A stretch of DNA of 64,000 nt, from NCBI GenBank assembly GCA_009869945.1, contig WIXG01000315.1, positions 28,793-92,792 of the forward strand, given 5' to 3'. The stretch is from Mesaphorura yosii (taxonomy: Eukaryota > Arthropoda > Collembola > Poduromorpha > Tullbergiidae). The notes below the pieces were generated by a model. That model was not told where the DNA came from and made no database searches. It saw nothing but the letters and a program-made list of their open reading frames with translations. The position numbers were made by a program, and so were the translations under genes. The first letter of the stretch is position 1, and each line of letters begins with the position of its first letter. Shown here in pieces: positions 13,268 through 28,200 of the stretch.

Positions 13268-16200
13268 AATAGTGCAAATTGTGTTTTACTACTTTCGAAT
13301 GTGGAAATCGTTAAACTTTTCCCGGAAAAACTTACTTTTATGTTTCCGTCAATTCAATTTTTGATATTTCAGCCTTAATTATCATAAGGACAAAGAAGAG
13401 TGACTGAAAGTAAAGTGTCAGGAAGGGTGAACAGTTGCGGCGTTGGCGGTGCGTACCGACTTGGACTAGGTACGGTAATAACAGCTCACAGCTCGCCACA
13501 ATTGTGGCCTAACCCGCCAGTGAGATGAAAGTGTTGAAATAAGGTGAGAATTCTGATAACACACACCTATATGAATGAAATGAGCCCTCGACCAATCCAC
13601 ACCACCAAACGACTCCCTTCAAACAACTAACACGGAACGTCCCGTGCTCCTGCGTAAGTAAGTGTTACGTATTGACAAATTGACAACAGAAGGACAATTC
13701 ACACATTATGTTACCATTTAAGGCGTAAAAAAGAAAGTTTCATGTCGTGTGTCTTTCAAAACAAATTGCAACTTTCTCCGTTCCGTGCGCACTGTAATAT
13801 GCGAGAACCACGGCGCGATGCGGTGCAGTCGACTACTTTACTAATATCCAAAACGCTACGCTACGGTTGGCTACTTTCCTGGAGATGGATGGATTATACG
13901 CACTGGAGTCGGTATGAAGTAGAACAAAAGTGGAGAAAAAGAAAGCCGACTTGCACAAAGGGGAAACTTTCTTATTGTTACGTACCTTCCGTCCTGGCAT
14001 CGGTCGCGTATGCTGCACGTCTTGAGTTTGATTGTCTTTCTGCGTCCTCCGTCGTTCGCTCTCACTGAAATATAAATTTGAATCGATTCGCAATCTGTCG
14101 GCACCTTTTTCTCGTGCGTACAAGTGTTCGCTTACTTACAGTACATTCCAATTCCTCGTTTACATTTTCTCGGGCTGGGGTTCCTGGCAAGACTTAATTC
14201 CATCAGGACGAGTTTGGAATGGAGCCGATGATGTATGACGAAATGTCATTCCGACTTCGGAGTAATGATTGCGTAATTTCAGGTTCCAGATTTAATTTGA
14301 CTTTCGCTTTGCCATCTCGAACCTTGTCATACATGAATTATGATTTCGTAAGCTGGAAGCGATAAATTATTATCGAATTTCTCGCAAGCACAGATTAAGG
14401 TTCAATCAGGTAATTCGATCCTGTCCGTTACGGATTGTTCTTCACGTTTTGTCTTTTATTCGTATTAAGAATCCGTGATAATTTTCGACCTCTCCTAAAT
14501 TAGTAGAGTAATTACGACGTGGGTCACAGCTGCACTTAAATTAGCAAAACATGGCTGATGTTCTTACACGAAAAACAAAAAGCATGGACCCGGGTTTATC
14601 ATGCGGTTTTACATTCTTGGAGTACTTAACGCTCTGCTTTGTGAGACGTAGTTTACTCGAGATAGCTTCATTTTGCTCATTTACTTAGATTTTATGTGTA
14701 AAAGAACGATAACCATAATCTTCACCTCATGCAGCTAATCTACTTCAGGACACACGGCAGCTACTCAAGAAAGGCCCGCACTGCATAAATCAGATGGTCA
14801 GCCCACCATGTAATTATCTCCTACTTCCGCGCAATAGGCATGCACAAATCGGTGCAAGTCGCAATTCTGAAGTGAACCAAGCAGTTCAGTTAAGTAGAAA
14901 GAACGCTGTTTGAACTCACAAGCTTTCGAAGCATTACACCAATGTGCGATATTTACGAAGATCTTCATGCTGAGTAAAAATATAAAGCAAATGTCGACAC
15001 ACATGCACAAGTTTGACTTTTACTCCGCTGCTACGAACCAGTCAAATATTGGTCTTATCCAGCATTAATTGGTCATTACTCCAAACATATCTTTAATTAT
15101 CTACTGGTTAACTGTTATGCCTTTCTCCACAAAACGGAGGAGAAGTTACTAGAAATGAAACCACCGCCAGAGCTCTTCGTGATGATTTGTTCATGTAATG
15201 CAGTAATCCTCATCTTTCCTCGTGCTTTCCACGGCTGTGGGCTTTCTTGTTGATGTTCTACTGAGAACGCTTGAAAATAATGAATGATGCTCGCGTGGAA
15301 CCCGCAGTCTCAATTTTGGGCGGCGGTGATCTAGTGTTGAGTACGTTTTAGTTGGAGAACTCAGTGCCCTGACACTGAGGGTGGAATTTTTGAGCAGCCC
15401 AGGCTCTTCTTGACGAGTCACTTCGAAATGCAACACTGCACGAGCACGGGTCGGGTGGGATCTTCCGTATGTTGTGCTGTGTGTGAAGAAATATAATGCA
15501 AGTGATGCTTCTCCCTCTTTCATTCACTCTCGTGGCAGTGGCGGGACGGTTATTGCACGGTAATAATAAAATAATCCATTAATACCTTTAATTTTCTCCT
15601 TTTTTCCTCTTGTTGTTTCCGCGTTGTAATATTTCACCTTCGCATCTCACCCGACCAAGCTCACTGCAGCAGAAGAAGACAGAAAAGGCAATTAGAATTA
15701 GGCTTCTTCCTTTGTACGCACTAATAAGAAATAATAACACAAAGAGATGATGAGCATTAGACTAGAACGGAGTTTGGAGATCATGAGTTGCTCCTCAGAC
15801 ATAAGCTCAAGAGCAATCCGCATCCAGCCACGGGGAAACTGGGCCCGTATTCGAATGAAACTGCTAACTGTGCCCCAACACCAGGAAAAAGCGCCATGGA
15901 CGTCCTAAGATGATATTAATCAATCAATGAGTAATTCCTCAGGTAGGGAATGTGAAGTATGGAGGGCACAGGTTAATTGCAATCGCAGACCAGCGTGTAA
16001 ATTACGTGTGATATGAATCTTCATAAATGCGGAGTGATGAGATAGAGATTTATGTTCAATTCTTACGTACATGAAAATTCTACCCGAGCCATTCATAAGT
16101 TTTACGCTTTCGTCAATAAGGCACGTTGGGTCCTCAGATACCGACGTGGAACGTCATGAGAATGTTGTAGCAAGCACATTACAGGCTCAGCTGAAACTGG

Positions 16201-19200
16201 CATTATTTTTTAATTTCGTTTGGCAAACAAAACAAGTCGAGTCAAGGAGTCACAATTCACTGCTTGATTTAATACTCCCAGTTGGCTTTGTCAGGATGTC
16301 ACTGCTGATGAAACAAAATCTGCATGCTACTTTCGTTTCCTGCTTGAGCATCCGATATGCCGCTACCACTTACCTTCTTTCACACAGCCATATCCAAATG
16401 TGGATGTAATTATTGGTATTGGAATGCGCGACTGCTGTTGAGCCAAGAGTGTCACTGAATGACTAACTTCACCGCACAGAGAATTAAACTTAATACAACC
16501 AGGAGGACACAGCGCCAAAGCGAACGCATACGAAAACCATTGCAGCGTGAAAAGTTCCACAGCGGAACGGTTGCACTTTTTACGGAAGAAAACGTCATCA
16601 TTTCAATTTCCTTTCTAAATGTCAATTTCACTCTTTCCCTTCACCCTTCATCCAAACGCCAAACTTTCGGTTGGAAGTTATGCTCTCATCCCGTAAAATT
16701 CCAATGCGGGCTTCGTCAGAGTCGCGTCACCACGCCACGCCATGCCATATGTCACTTCCTTATCATTCATCCCGCTTTCAATAAGCTTCAGTTTCAGGTG
16801 CGCCCATGGATAACGCCACATTTAATCGCGTGCAGCCGCGCCGGCAAATTAAATTGCCGATGAAGAAACTTTTTTTGAGTCGTCTTCGAGGTGAAAACCA
16901 TGAGCATTTTCGGCGAAACGTTTAAACATCACAATTTCCAAAAAAGATTTTGATTGTTTCGTTATTTCATTGGTTATAAGGCGAAAACATCGTCGTCGAC
17001 GACGCAATGTTGACTGCGTAAGTATTCGAAGACCTCAAGAATCCTTCCACTTTATTCCAGGAAGTCGTGAACCAAGGAAAGTTTGAGCGTGGCGTGATTG
17101 ATGTCTTTTCCTCTTCTTTTATCCAGGCAGTAGGTTGAACTTGTTAACAAAAGCCTCACTGCTTGCCGCTTTCAATATGCAATCTCAATCGTGCGGTTGC
17201 CTAATTTCTTTCAAATCGCGTGGAGGTGGAACCTTCCCTTTGCTCAGTACTGTACTACGGTTCTACGGTGTAAGCAGTGGTCGTGTACTGGTTAGCTAAT
17301 TCCATGCCATTCATACGCATTGTACTGGTGTAGTGTTACGCTACCTTGGTCGTCTCTCCTTTTCTCTCACATTCGCTTAATTAATACCACTTAATTATCA
17401 ACACCTCCCTCATTTCCGATACTACTACTTTCTACTTTGAAATCTTTTATTCGTGCGAAGTGCTAAGTTTTATGAATGCGAGGGTGGCAATGCTTACGGT
17501 TACGGCAAACACGTTCCCACAATCTTCGACTTTCTTGTTTCATGGCGTCTAACTTGGGTCAGTAATACTTCTCTTATAAACTACGCATTTGCTGTAAAAT
17601 TCTGAAAGTTTTACTCAAAAATACATCTACCTTTTATGTATCTTTATAATTCCGAATGTTCATTACTGAGACGATGTACCGGGAAATAAAATAATGATAA
17701 AACTTAAGAGCTGCAAGTCGACAAATGCAGAGAGTGCATGGTGTAGCAGTAACTAATTCCGTACTTTCTCTCTCCATACGTGTTCAAGCTGCAGCTCAAA
17801 CTCACCCCTCCCGCACGCACGTCAAGTTCCAAAGAAAGTTTGAACTTCATAAAGCATCAAGTGCATTTTTAAAGTGGCATTTCACGCACTTGAGAAGACA
17901 AGTGGAACATCTTCATTCTATTCGGGAGTCAGTCTTGCTTTTCCTTTTGGCAAAAACATAAAAAAGCACACAATGTGAACCAAACGCTTTTCAAATCGAT
18001 CGAAACGGGAGAAATGTAACTTGAACCCATGAATCGTATTTAATATATTTCAGCATTTGTTAAACGGAATTAAGCTAGAAAATTAAAACTATGACTTGCA
18101 AGGGATTCTAATTCGAAATTCTTTGTTTATTCATCCAATTTTCGGCCTGCCCGATGTACATGAACACACTGATTCAATCCAGTCAAACGACTCCACTTTT
18201 GTCCCGATTTTTGCATCTTGAATTGGATGCATGATTCAAACAAAAGTTTTATAGCTTCCTTCTTCAGTCGAAGCCGAGCCGAGCCACGCTGATCTCCCCA
18301 GAGTGATCCCGCCGAGAAGTTTCTCACTTACTCCTCTTTCCTGAAGGAAGGTGAGACACGTTGTTGGTTGAAGATTTAGATTCACGAATTCAGTGAAAAA
18401 ATTGCGTAGGGTTGATTTAAGACTCCCATGGTTATATGATGATGTCAGTCATACCTCTGCGCTGCTTCTACAGAGCTGTGCGTACGTATGGATGAGATAT
18501 GTGCACTCGTCGCGTCGCAAGGAAATCTCCATAGGTAATCTGTGTACGTGTTGGAGATAAATGGTCCGCATTCATGCACCGGCTCCAGCACAACAAGTTG
18601 GAAACTCAAGTGGGAGAAACGAGAAGCAGAAGAACAGTGAGCAGACTGGCTGCGAAACTGGAGACAATGAGCAGAAAAAGAATTTGGATAATGGAAAAAG
18701 ACGACTTTCATTCTCGGCCGCGTACGCACACTGACAATGATTGAATCACATTTTCAACAACTTACCAACATAACTCTTAATACACTACGTGCAATCGTCA
18801 TCCTGCGCTCTGCTTCGACTCGATGGCAGCAGCACGTTAAGTCAAGAGCTGATGCTGATCTCATTTGGAAACTTTATTTTGTGAGGGTACAAAAGATTAA
18901 TACCCAATACAGTCAAGCTAGTGAAGGCAGAAGGCGGCACGAGGCAGTGCAATGGCAGTAGTTTGAGGATTATTTATACTTATTTCCTCGCGCATGTCTC
19001 ATTTAAATAGGCACGAATAAATGAGTTGAGAATAATCAACCCCTTGTCCAAGCGTAAATGCGAAAAGTGGAGAAAGCCTTGAAAATTCAGGATCACTGAC
19101 GAGAGAGGTTTAACCCGAATTCTGCCGTGTCACAGTAGAGAGAAAGACATCCACGAGGTTAAGTGGGACGTGGCAAGTTATCGTGTCAATCTCCACAGCC

Positions 19201-22200
19201 GAGCCAGGCAGCTCAGGAAAGAAGAAAGCAGAAACTCTGGTTGAAGGTTGACAAAGTAAGCGTCCAGCGTCACGCTTTCTACGTTTCATCTCAAAAGCTG
19301 CGCAATTCAGGATTTCGCACTCGCCTAGACTAGAAAGATTCACGCGGTACGGGGAGAGCGGCTTAAATTGATTGAGTCAATAATAAAAAGTTTATAATAA
19401 TAACAATGTCCCACTAAACTAAAACTTTGTCCCTCAATCAAAGAATTACGACCCAACTTTAAAACTTTTTGAAAATACCAAAACTCAAAATAAATACAAG
19501 AGTACGCTCAAAATTAACGTCTTAGCTTCGTTGTACATCTGGTTCGACTGAAAAACTCTTATACGAAAGCTTACACGCTGCAAAAGGATTAAGATTCGAC
19601 TGATGAAAGTTTTCTTTACCTTGCAGTTGTGTGACTGCTGGCCTCTTAAAACGGGGCAAGGACAATTCAATTTGTCTCTGCAAAATGACAACTTCAAAAT
19701 TATCGTTAGAATCACAGATTTTATAGATCTCATGCTCCAATTACCTTGTCAATACTGTCCATAACACTTGAAAGATGCGATGCCATTGCAAATCTCATTA
19801 AAGAATCATCAACAGTATTTCAAGCCAGAGGCATGTGCTCTTCTATGCTGAAGCAGATCAGAAAGAAAGTATCGCTAGAAATTCGATCTCGACAGCTCGG
19901 GCGCAGATTTGTTTGTGTTAATCGGAGAGACAGCAGTTCAGATTGAACGTAATCGCGACACGCACGACACACGTTCGTACGATGCAAACTGTCCACGCTT
20001 CTGCGAAACGTACGATCACGATCATAATCATCGGATGCCGGATATAAGGTATAACTAATTCAATCAATCTAAAACAAGACAAGAGAGTGACAGGAAAAAG
20101 GAGGATGTGGTTCAACAACAAAAATATTAAAAAAAACTGTGATCATCTTGGAACACATTGCACGCATGAAGGAAAGCAGAACGGAAAGTTGGGAGAGACA
20201 ATTTTGATTGATCGATTTTCTCGGAAACGTGATCAGCGGCACAAAATGTGTTGGACTGACGTACGAAGGACGACGGAGGCCGAGACGGGTGTACTAAACC
20301 GGGTCAGTACAGCACGAAGTACACACGCAATGAAGGCACAAGGCAAAGGGCTTCGAGGGCAGCAACTTTAAAGGTGACGAAACAAGTCAAGAATATAATT
20401 GCGATCTCCTGCGCGTCAGTGTTTTTGCGATCCTTCATTACAGGCGAATTTAATTTCAATACAATCGGCTTGGAATTCATACTCGTTCAGAAATTTTACA
20501 ACAATTACTTTTTGCTTTTCGGATAAAGCACAAGCGAATTGTGAAGTATCTATATTTCTCGTCGTCTGCAGAAAGACAAGGACAAAAGTAAAGAAGTAAA
20601 CTTTCTCCCGGTTTCGTTGCATGATTTCGTTCTGCTACACATTCTTTGAGATCTCCGTGCGGCAAAGCAAATCGGTCCGTTTGGCACTAACAAGACGGCA
20701 TTGACTTGAGCGTCAGCGAGAATCCAGTCCAACGCCTGTCTTTTTCTGCCCTGCTACTCTACGCTGGAGGTAAAGAACTGCAAAAGAGAGTTCTTTTCTT
20801 TTACGGATCCCAAATAGAGATCTTTTATGTTCCTGCACCACGAATCCCTCTTTCATTCATTGTAACGTACATAATCCAACTGGATTAGTATTAGCATGCA
20901 ACGTGAGAGCTGGGAAAGAACATCAAAAGGAAGAAATTGCTTCCCGGAATTTTCTACTTAGTGCATCTTTTCTTTCGTCGCCTCAGACACACCACCTCAG
21001 GTTCTTAGCTCGCTCAGCCACTGCAAGCAGATCAGATCATGCCGATAATTCTGTCCACCACGTGTATTTCTAAGAAAACGTATTCGGGCGAGGTTGAACA
21101 AGTGAAAGAGTTATTGACCAGGCCCATCCGTCTTATAAATAACTGTAATTAATTGCTCCGAAACAAATTCACGGGATTATTCTTACAAAACAATCGCTGA
21201 CATTGAAAGATGATGGCTTGAGATTCTTTTCGAGGTGGCGATGCGCTCGTTTTCACCCGAATATTGATGAATCATCATTTTTCTATTAATTACGGGCTTC
21301 TTTCTCTTAATTATCAATCAATTCAACAAAGCGGGTCGAAGTTGTGTGGGAATTTATTTATTACGCCCTGAACATGGACCAATTTTTCGAGAATTGTTGA
21401 AACATAAGATTATGCCGACAGTCGAAGCCGCATTCTTTGAAGACTCGTAGGGATTGAGTGATTTTTTCTTGTACACGGGCTTCAGAGGAGTAAATAGTGA
21501 GTGAAATTGGACGATTTTGCACCGAAAGAGTCATCATCAATCAATCTCTCTCGGTATGCTCCGTGTTGACTAATGGCTAACATTGCGCCCAGCACGGGTA
21601 AGCGGATGAGAGGTGTCACATGTCACTATTCTCCCGTACTACCAGCACGAGGGCTTAACACGCAACCGGGTAAGTTTCACCAAGCGATGATAGCAAGACG
21701 TGCGAACAGAAATGAAAGAGATTCGTATGATCACGATCACGATCGGCGCAAGATCAATTTTTTCATATTCGAGCATAAATTGAAATATAAAACTTGAAAA
21801 AATGGATTCTCATTGCCATAAAATAAACTCTTTTTCAGCGCGACGGGCGCGAGGAGAGGAGACAATGAATTCTTGAAAGCGACTCGCGAGTTTTCAGTTC
21901 AAGGAGGATGATCGAATGTCCATTCTCTTGCGCCTTGTGCTTTGTCAAAGTCATTTTGTCGCAGGACGCTGGACTGCTGCCTTGTGAGGCACGGCACGGC
22001 ACGGAAAGCGGGATGATTCACAACGTAATAAAGATGAATATAACAAAGAAAGGGTCCGGTCACAGTGCCCGTTGCCATTTTTATGTGCGTGCCGGACTTA
22101 TGATCCAAAATATAAAGTAACTCATTCTCGAATGTCTCTGCACTGCATCTTGCATGCATGCCACTCGGGCTCAGGCTCCGGGAATCTTGAACCTGAGCTG

Positions 22201-25200
22201 CTGTTGCTGTCTCTCTTCGTTTCGATCAAGAACGTGAAGAACGAGGAACCGACTCGAGACTCGGCCAACTCACGTTCTCACGCACGTATCAATAAAAATA
22301 ATATCCGTTCAGAATCACCGTATTATGTATGAGATATGTGTGGCGTGAGTCCAGCAATGCTTTGGTATTGACATCGGTTAGCAGTGTGGAAAGACGCAAA
22401 TTGTATGATTTACGTTTCTGGAACAGAGTCGACACACCTTACTTAAGTTCAGATACTCCGCGAATTGCGTTGATGGTCACTCTGCGTTATCATGTGTCCT
22501 CGATATCAGTTATTATAACCTGGTTAAAAACTCTAAGCCATAAGAAGACTGGGGAAACCGAGAAAAAATTCGAATTCCTGAATTGGAGACAAGAAGTTTT
22601 ATATGTGGATGAGGATCGCACGTTTCAAGTTTGCGTAGTTTGTTTTGAGAGTTCTCGGACGCATACCAAATGATAATCTGATGATTCACATACCGGCAAG
22701 CCAGGCCAAGCCATCGCGCATGGGACCATATGCATGTAAGACATCTGTATTCTTCCGTGCATGGTACATGTGGCCAAATACGAGAGAAAATTGGTTTCGG
22801 TAAACAACCGGCGGAGTAGACAGACGGAGGAGCTCGAAAATATATGTAAATGGCTGTGATTTGAATTCCGACGGACTTTCTTTTCCATGATGATTACACG
22901 TACACAGAACAACTGCCGCTGCCACGGATTCGAGTAAGTGTTAATGCGCACATTTCGGAGAAAGTGCCGAGGCAGGCGGCCGGGCGAACAGGCACGCACG
23001 CACGGAGGGAGAACACATGTTCCACGACTGGCAGGAATTGAATTCAATGAATGAATGAATGGCAAATGTACAAAGGAATTGGAATTTTAAATGCCTGCCT
23101 GCCCTGCTTGCGGGTGTTGATGCTCGTGCTGGTGTATGAAAACATTTACAGAATAATAAAACATCTCTCCATATTTCGGCCCAGAAATGATAAAGATGTT
23201 GCTGCTGTGCCTAACATCTTGTAAGCGATATGTGTTTCCGTAATATCTTGTAATGCGAGAAAAACAATAAAATATTTCTCCGCATATGCTTAACACGCAC
23301 AAGCATATTTAACTTCATCAGACACTTGAACCCCGACTACGTGAAACGACCACCGTTGGGAAACAAGAACCTTCGGCATGTTTTTGTACGAATAAGAATT
23401 AATCTCATAATTTCAAAGGCATCGAAGCGCTGCGCTGGCGAGTTTCAAGTTTCAGTCTACAATGAAGATTCAAACAATTCTTAAAGAATTGTTGTAAACT
23501 AAGAAAAGTCTCTTGGTCGATTTTTGCCCTGTCCCAGCCCGATCAGAATCAGTGCGTGTCCGTATTTCTTCTGTTTAGAAATTGAATTTAAACTTGGACA
23601 ATACTAATAATATTATTATAAGATTCATTCAGACGTGCATTGCATTTTGCATTGCGCAACAAAACAAACTCGGTCAGATCGTCCACCAGGCAGAATGCGG
23701 CAGGCCGCCCGGGTAAAAGTCGGAGAGAGGGTTCGCATTCCGAATCGGTAAAGGTATGGGTGCATGGGTGTAAGATTACTTTTTCACTAAACTCTTTCGC
23801 TATTCTCGCAGAGAGTCATGAAAATAGGAGGCTGGTGAAGCCACGTCGAGGTAAGAAAGTGGAATCCAAAATTGAAAATGTAAACAATAGCACTTGTGGG
23901 AATTCTGCAACAAAAGAGGACACGAAATATATTTGCAGTTGCAGTGCTTTCTCGGCCTCGACCGAAATCAAATGGAAAAGAATAAAAAAAAGTACAATTC
24001 ACGGAATTTCAGGGTTCAATCGTCTTTTGTTGTTGCTGTTTCGAAACTAAACAACAATGCCTTGGCCTTCCGCTCTCCGTACATCCGTACAATGTGACAA
24101 AGCAGTCATTCTGCATAAGGAAAATTGCTAAACAGAAGCAACAGCACCGGCGCTGGAATTCAATTGAAAAGACATCCAATGTCAGGAAAGATGGTCGTCC
24201 AAGATTTGAAGGGAAGATTAGCCCGATTGAGATGGAAGCTGGACTTCGGAGGGCGCAAGATTGCAGACAAGCGCGGACCAGGCCAGGCAAGGGTTGCTTG
24301 GTTGATTGGAGATGATTATCTTGCCATTGCCATTTTATTAAGCTCATTGACTTGATGCAATGCCCATGACCCATTGAGTGAAATTGGTTTCCAATTTAAG
24401 CGAAACGAGGCGAATAAAGATAGTGCGGGGCTGGACACTGGACGGACGACCGATGGCTCCTCTGTCCAGTCAGTCTGCATAATACACACTGCATTGGGAC
24501 CCATTTCCTTAAATGCCTGCCGTATAGAGTATAAGCATGGAGAAAGATTGATAGAACCGGAATGCTTACATCTTGATTTAATGGGATAGTTCCATGATGC
24601 AATGGGCAATGCAATCTCTTCCTTCCTCTCGTTCGTCCTGCAGTCCTGCTGTTCCGTAAACAATTGAGACAAATGGAATTTCTAAATCAAGATGCCATTA
24701 CTCCACAAGCTTCTATACGCCACACGCGCACATAAAAAATGATACCCGGGTGCATACATCTGCTGCTGGGTCGTGTGTTGCGTACGCGAATCAAATCTAA
24801 TCAAATTCAATCCGTTTTTATGTTTTATGCTGCCATGCGATAAGTTTTATGATTATTGAATATTCAAAATCCAACTCACGTCCCACAACATAAATAAATT
24901 CGAGAGACAGCAAAAGACGTAAACGAAATTGAAATATTGGGAAATATGGGATTGAAATTGAAAAATTCGCACATAATTGTGACCATACACAGACTATGCC
25001 TATGTAGGTAAGGCTTGCTGCGACTACGACCATGCAGCTATAATCCTAATACTTCCACTACAACGAGACATGCCATTAAAATTCTGAAACCGCTTAACCT
25101 TTGTCTTTTGCCGTAAAATTGAACCGAAGCGATATAAGTAGCACCTGATCATGACGCTAGGATTTGAAAATTGAATCATTGTCACCTGTCACCTGTTCTC

Positions 25201-28200
25201 CAGAACGGAGCTGCCGTTGCCAAAATCTACACTAAAATTGTGGACGGCTAGTATTGTGCCATTAGATTCAACACCGTGCCTTTCACGGCATTTTGGATTC
25301 ACTCGGACACAAGCATTTTGAGCACAGCGTCAGGAGAGCCATGTCAGCCTGCGTACATTTTTCCGTGACAATTGCTCGTGGAATATGATCATTCAAAATA
25401 TTCTAAGCTCGACTAAGATCACTTTAACGATTTGAAAGAACTACCCATTGGTCGCGAATTACGGCCACGAGAAATACAGTTTTTAAGCTGAAAATTGTTG
25501 GTTGTGAATCCGGTAATTAGCCTTAGCACCTCTGGCAAAGTGCTAAAGACCTCCCGCAATTTTAATCTGATGAAAATTTGTTGAACCTCCACGCTTAAGC
25601 CTAGTTTGGCATTTTATTGTCGGTGGCGTCTCTACAACATTGTGTTGTGTATTTAATTTAGAAAATGCTTGATTAGTTTGTGAAAGTTTGACTCTTCTTG
25701 CTTTCGGACATACAAGCGCACGACTCGACTGCCACTGCCGCTTCCGCCTCGACGTTTGAGAAGATTCATGAAGAAGCAACGCAGAACTTGGCATTTGGCA
25801 TTCTCCCTTCGCTTTCGCTCGCTCGTCTCGCAGTTTGCACACAGTCAGTGCCCGAGGATATCACGAACAAGACTTGCTTGTAAAAGTTGTGGGGAAAACG
25901 CGATCTGGAGCAGTCTCCAGTCAGAGACAGGCAGGCATTGGCAGGACCACGAACAGAATAGAACTGGAAGCTCACGAAACGAGAACAAAAATTCAAAAAA
26001 CAAAAGAAAGATGAACAGCAAGGCACTGCAAAGGTAGAGAGAGCTGCAAGAGGAAAAAGTTTCTTCATCAAATTATAACAACAAAATTGATCAAATTATG
26101 TCTTCTTATTTGATTCCACCACAGCCACAGCCAAATCTACCTATGCCAGGCCGCACTCATTCGCGGCCCGCACTGCACTACAGTGTGGGATTTCGGTATT
26201 CTACTCATCATTACAAGGAGCATGTCCTACTTTATATACAGAACAAGTGCATCCCTCCAGCAATTTTCTTCATGCTTGCTGGAATTTTGGTATCACGCTT
26301 CATTTCATTATGTGCGCGCGATAGTTTTGCCATGGATTTGACGCTGACTGTGAATGCAATCACCCTCCATTGCTTTACAGGCTTTTTGGCTTTGTTGGAT
26401 TAGCGAGAAGAATTCGGATATCGTCTCTAATTAAGCAGTTTGGTTGGTCCACGAGGCAGCAGGGAGACTCATGGATTGAAAATAAACTCATTAAAGCATA
26501 AACCTTCAAATCAAATTTGAAATGTGCGTCAATTCTGTTAGGTGAGCAAAGACTTGAGTCACGACAACTTTTACAATTAAAACTAATGCGTATTCCATTT
26601 CTTTTGCTTGCTCTGTTTAATGTTGAGCTAATAACCGTACATCTCCACTGAAAGTGAATAACGAGCCAAGGCAGCAAGAGATCAAGTGTCCCAGTTCATT
26701 GTTGACGTTGATGACTTTTCTAAAGAGCAACGACAGCCGACAGAGAACGGAACTTGGCTGCAGAGTGCGGACGCGAGCCCAGTCGGCTCCGGTTTAACCG
26801 TTTAGTGCGGCAGTTCAGTCCGACTCAGCCGGGAAAGTGAGCAAGCGTAATGTAATACTCTCCATAAAATGCTGCATTTGAGCATTTCTCCCTTCACGAG
26901 CCTCGTTCTCGGGTTCTTATACCAATATTTGACAATAAATTAGCTGAGCTACCTTTTGCCTGTGCTTCGCTGTAGAGAAGAAAGTGCACCGCCGACTGCT
27001 GACTGCCGAGGACGTCAGTCTCAAATTCTGTTGAACATTGTGATGAAGTTAATATCCTCCTACTAATGCAAAATGAAAGCACACAGATTACTAGAACTGG
27101 AAAGCTGATAGCTTAATTTCCATGATCTTCCTCCCGTCGGCTGCCAACAATTTGACAACGGATTATGACCAGAGGATATGACCTATTTTGATGAATTTAC
27201 TTTAATACAATTCAAAAACAGTTGAGATGTCGGAAGAGTTTATGAATCTGGCTTTAAAATGCACTAGTTACAAATTCAATCAGAAAGTCTATCCAGTCCT
27301 GTCTTGGATTTGAATCTATGTCATGTCACTGATCTCAGCATCTGATGCACATGCTTAACTAGAAAATAAACATTGCAGTCACGTACTTAATTTAATTTTC
27401 ATAAAGTTAAAGGATTAAAATAGAGGCGCATTGACGCGTAAAACGGAAATTGTCCCACAAAGACTACCGCAAAGATAAGCAAAGAGTTTGCCACTAATAA
27501 GAATCTGAAGTTTACTTTCAACTTTCAACGCTTATTCATTTACAGTTTCACTCTTAAATCGACAAAATGTAGTTAAGCAACTGAAATCAGCGTGTCAATA
27601 GCCCGTGCTTACGTCTTTCAGTTCAGGTAACGAATAAGACGCAATTGGGAACTAACACGGCTGAAGCCCTGCGTGATGGAGCTGGAGAAGCCTTCATTGT
27701 CTGCGTATTTCGGAAGTATTCCTCCTTGCTTGGCTAGTGGCAATGATTGTACAGAAATCTTGACCACTTGCCTGCTGGCTCCTCTTGAAGTTGAAGGAGT
27801 TTTTCTTTCCCATTTATTTCGGGCCGGGATTAAAAGAAGATGAAGGGTGTCAGAAAAGTTATATCCTGTGTCCATACCCGTGCTGCCAAACTCGTACTTT
27901 GCCGAGTTACAGACAGCTTGGCGTACCGAGCTGCAGGTAGTACATTTCTCATGTGTTCTCATTACTGTTGATGATGGCATGTTCTCATTAGAGAACTTTT
28001 ACTCCAGGCCACTACAGACTGCGCCAGTCAAGCCCCCTTACCATTTATTTCTGATCTCTTTAACTCTGCTGTAATAATCGCGCTCGCTGTTCGCATTCGC
28101 GCACCTCCCCAGTCTATAAATTTCGCAGGCCAGGTTCGGCTAAAATATGGTGGCAGGTAAGGCCGCAAGCAAACCGACAATGAGCGGATCGTGTACGCTT

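Noticed and set aside
21720-21760. Short GATCAC tandem words and small tetranucleotide runs (for example ATGA near 23045)
   Set aside because: They are too short to be called satellites or regulatory arrays.
22625-23065. 146-codon open frame on the minus strand
   Set aside because: Cys/His/Ser-rich translation without a repeated finger pattern or any domain; overlapping frames on the same strand are equally open.
27618-27980. 120-codon open frame on the minus strand upstream of the aldehyde dehydrogenase
   Set aside because: The translation shows no family signature and no splice partners. It might be a degraded transposon fragment, but nothing in it supports that.
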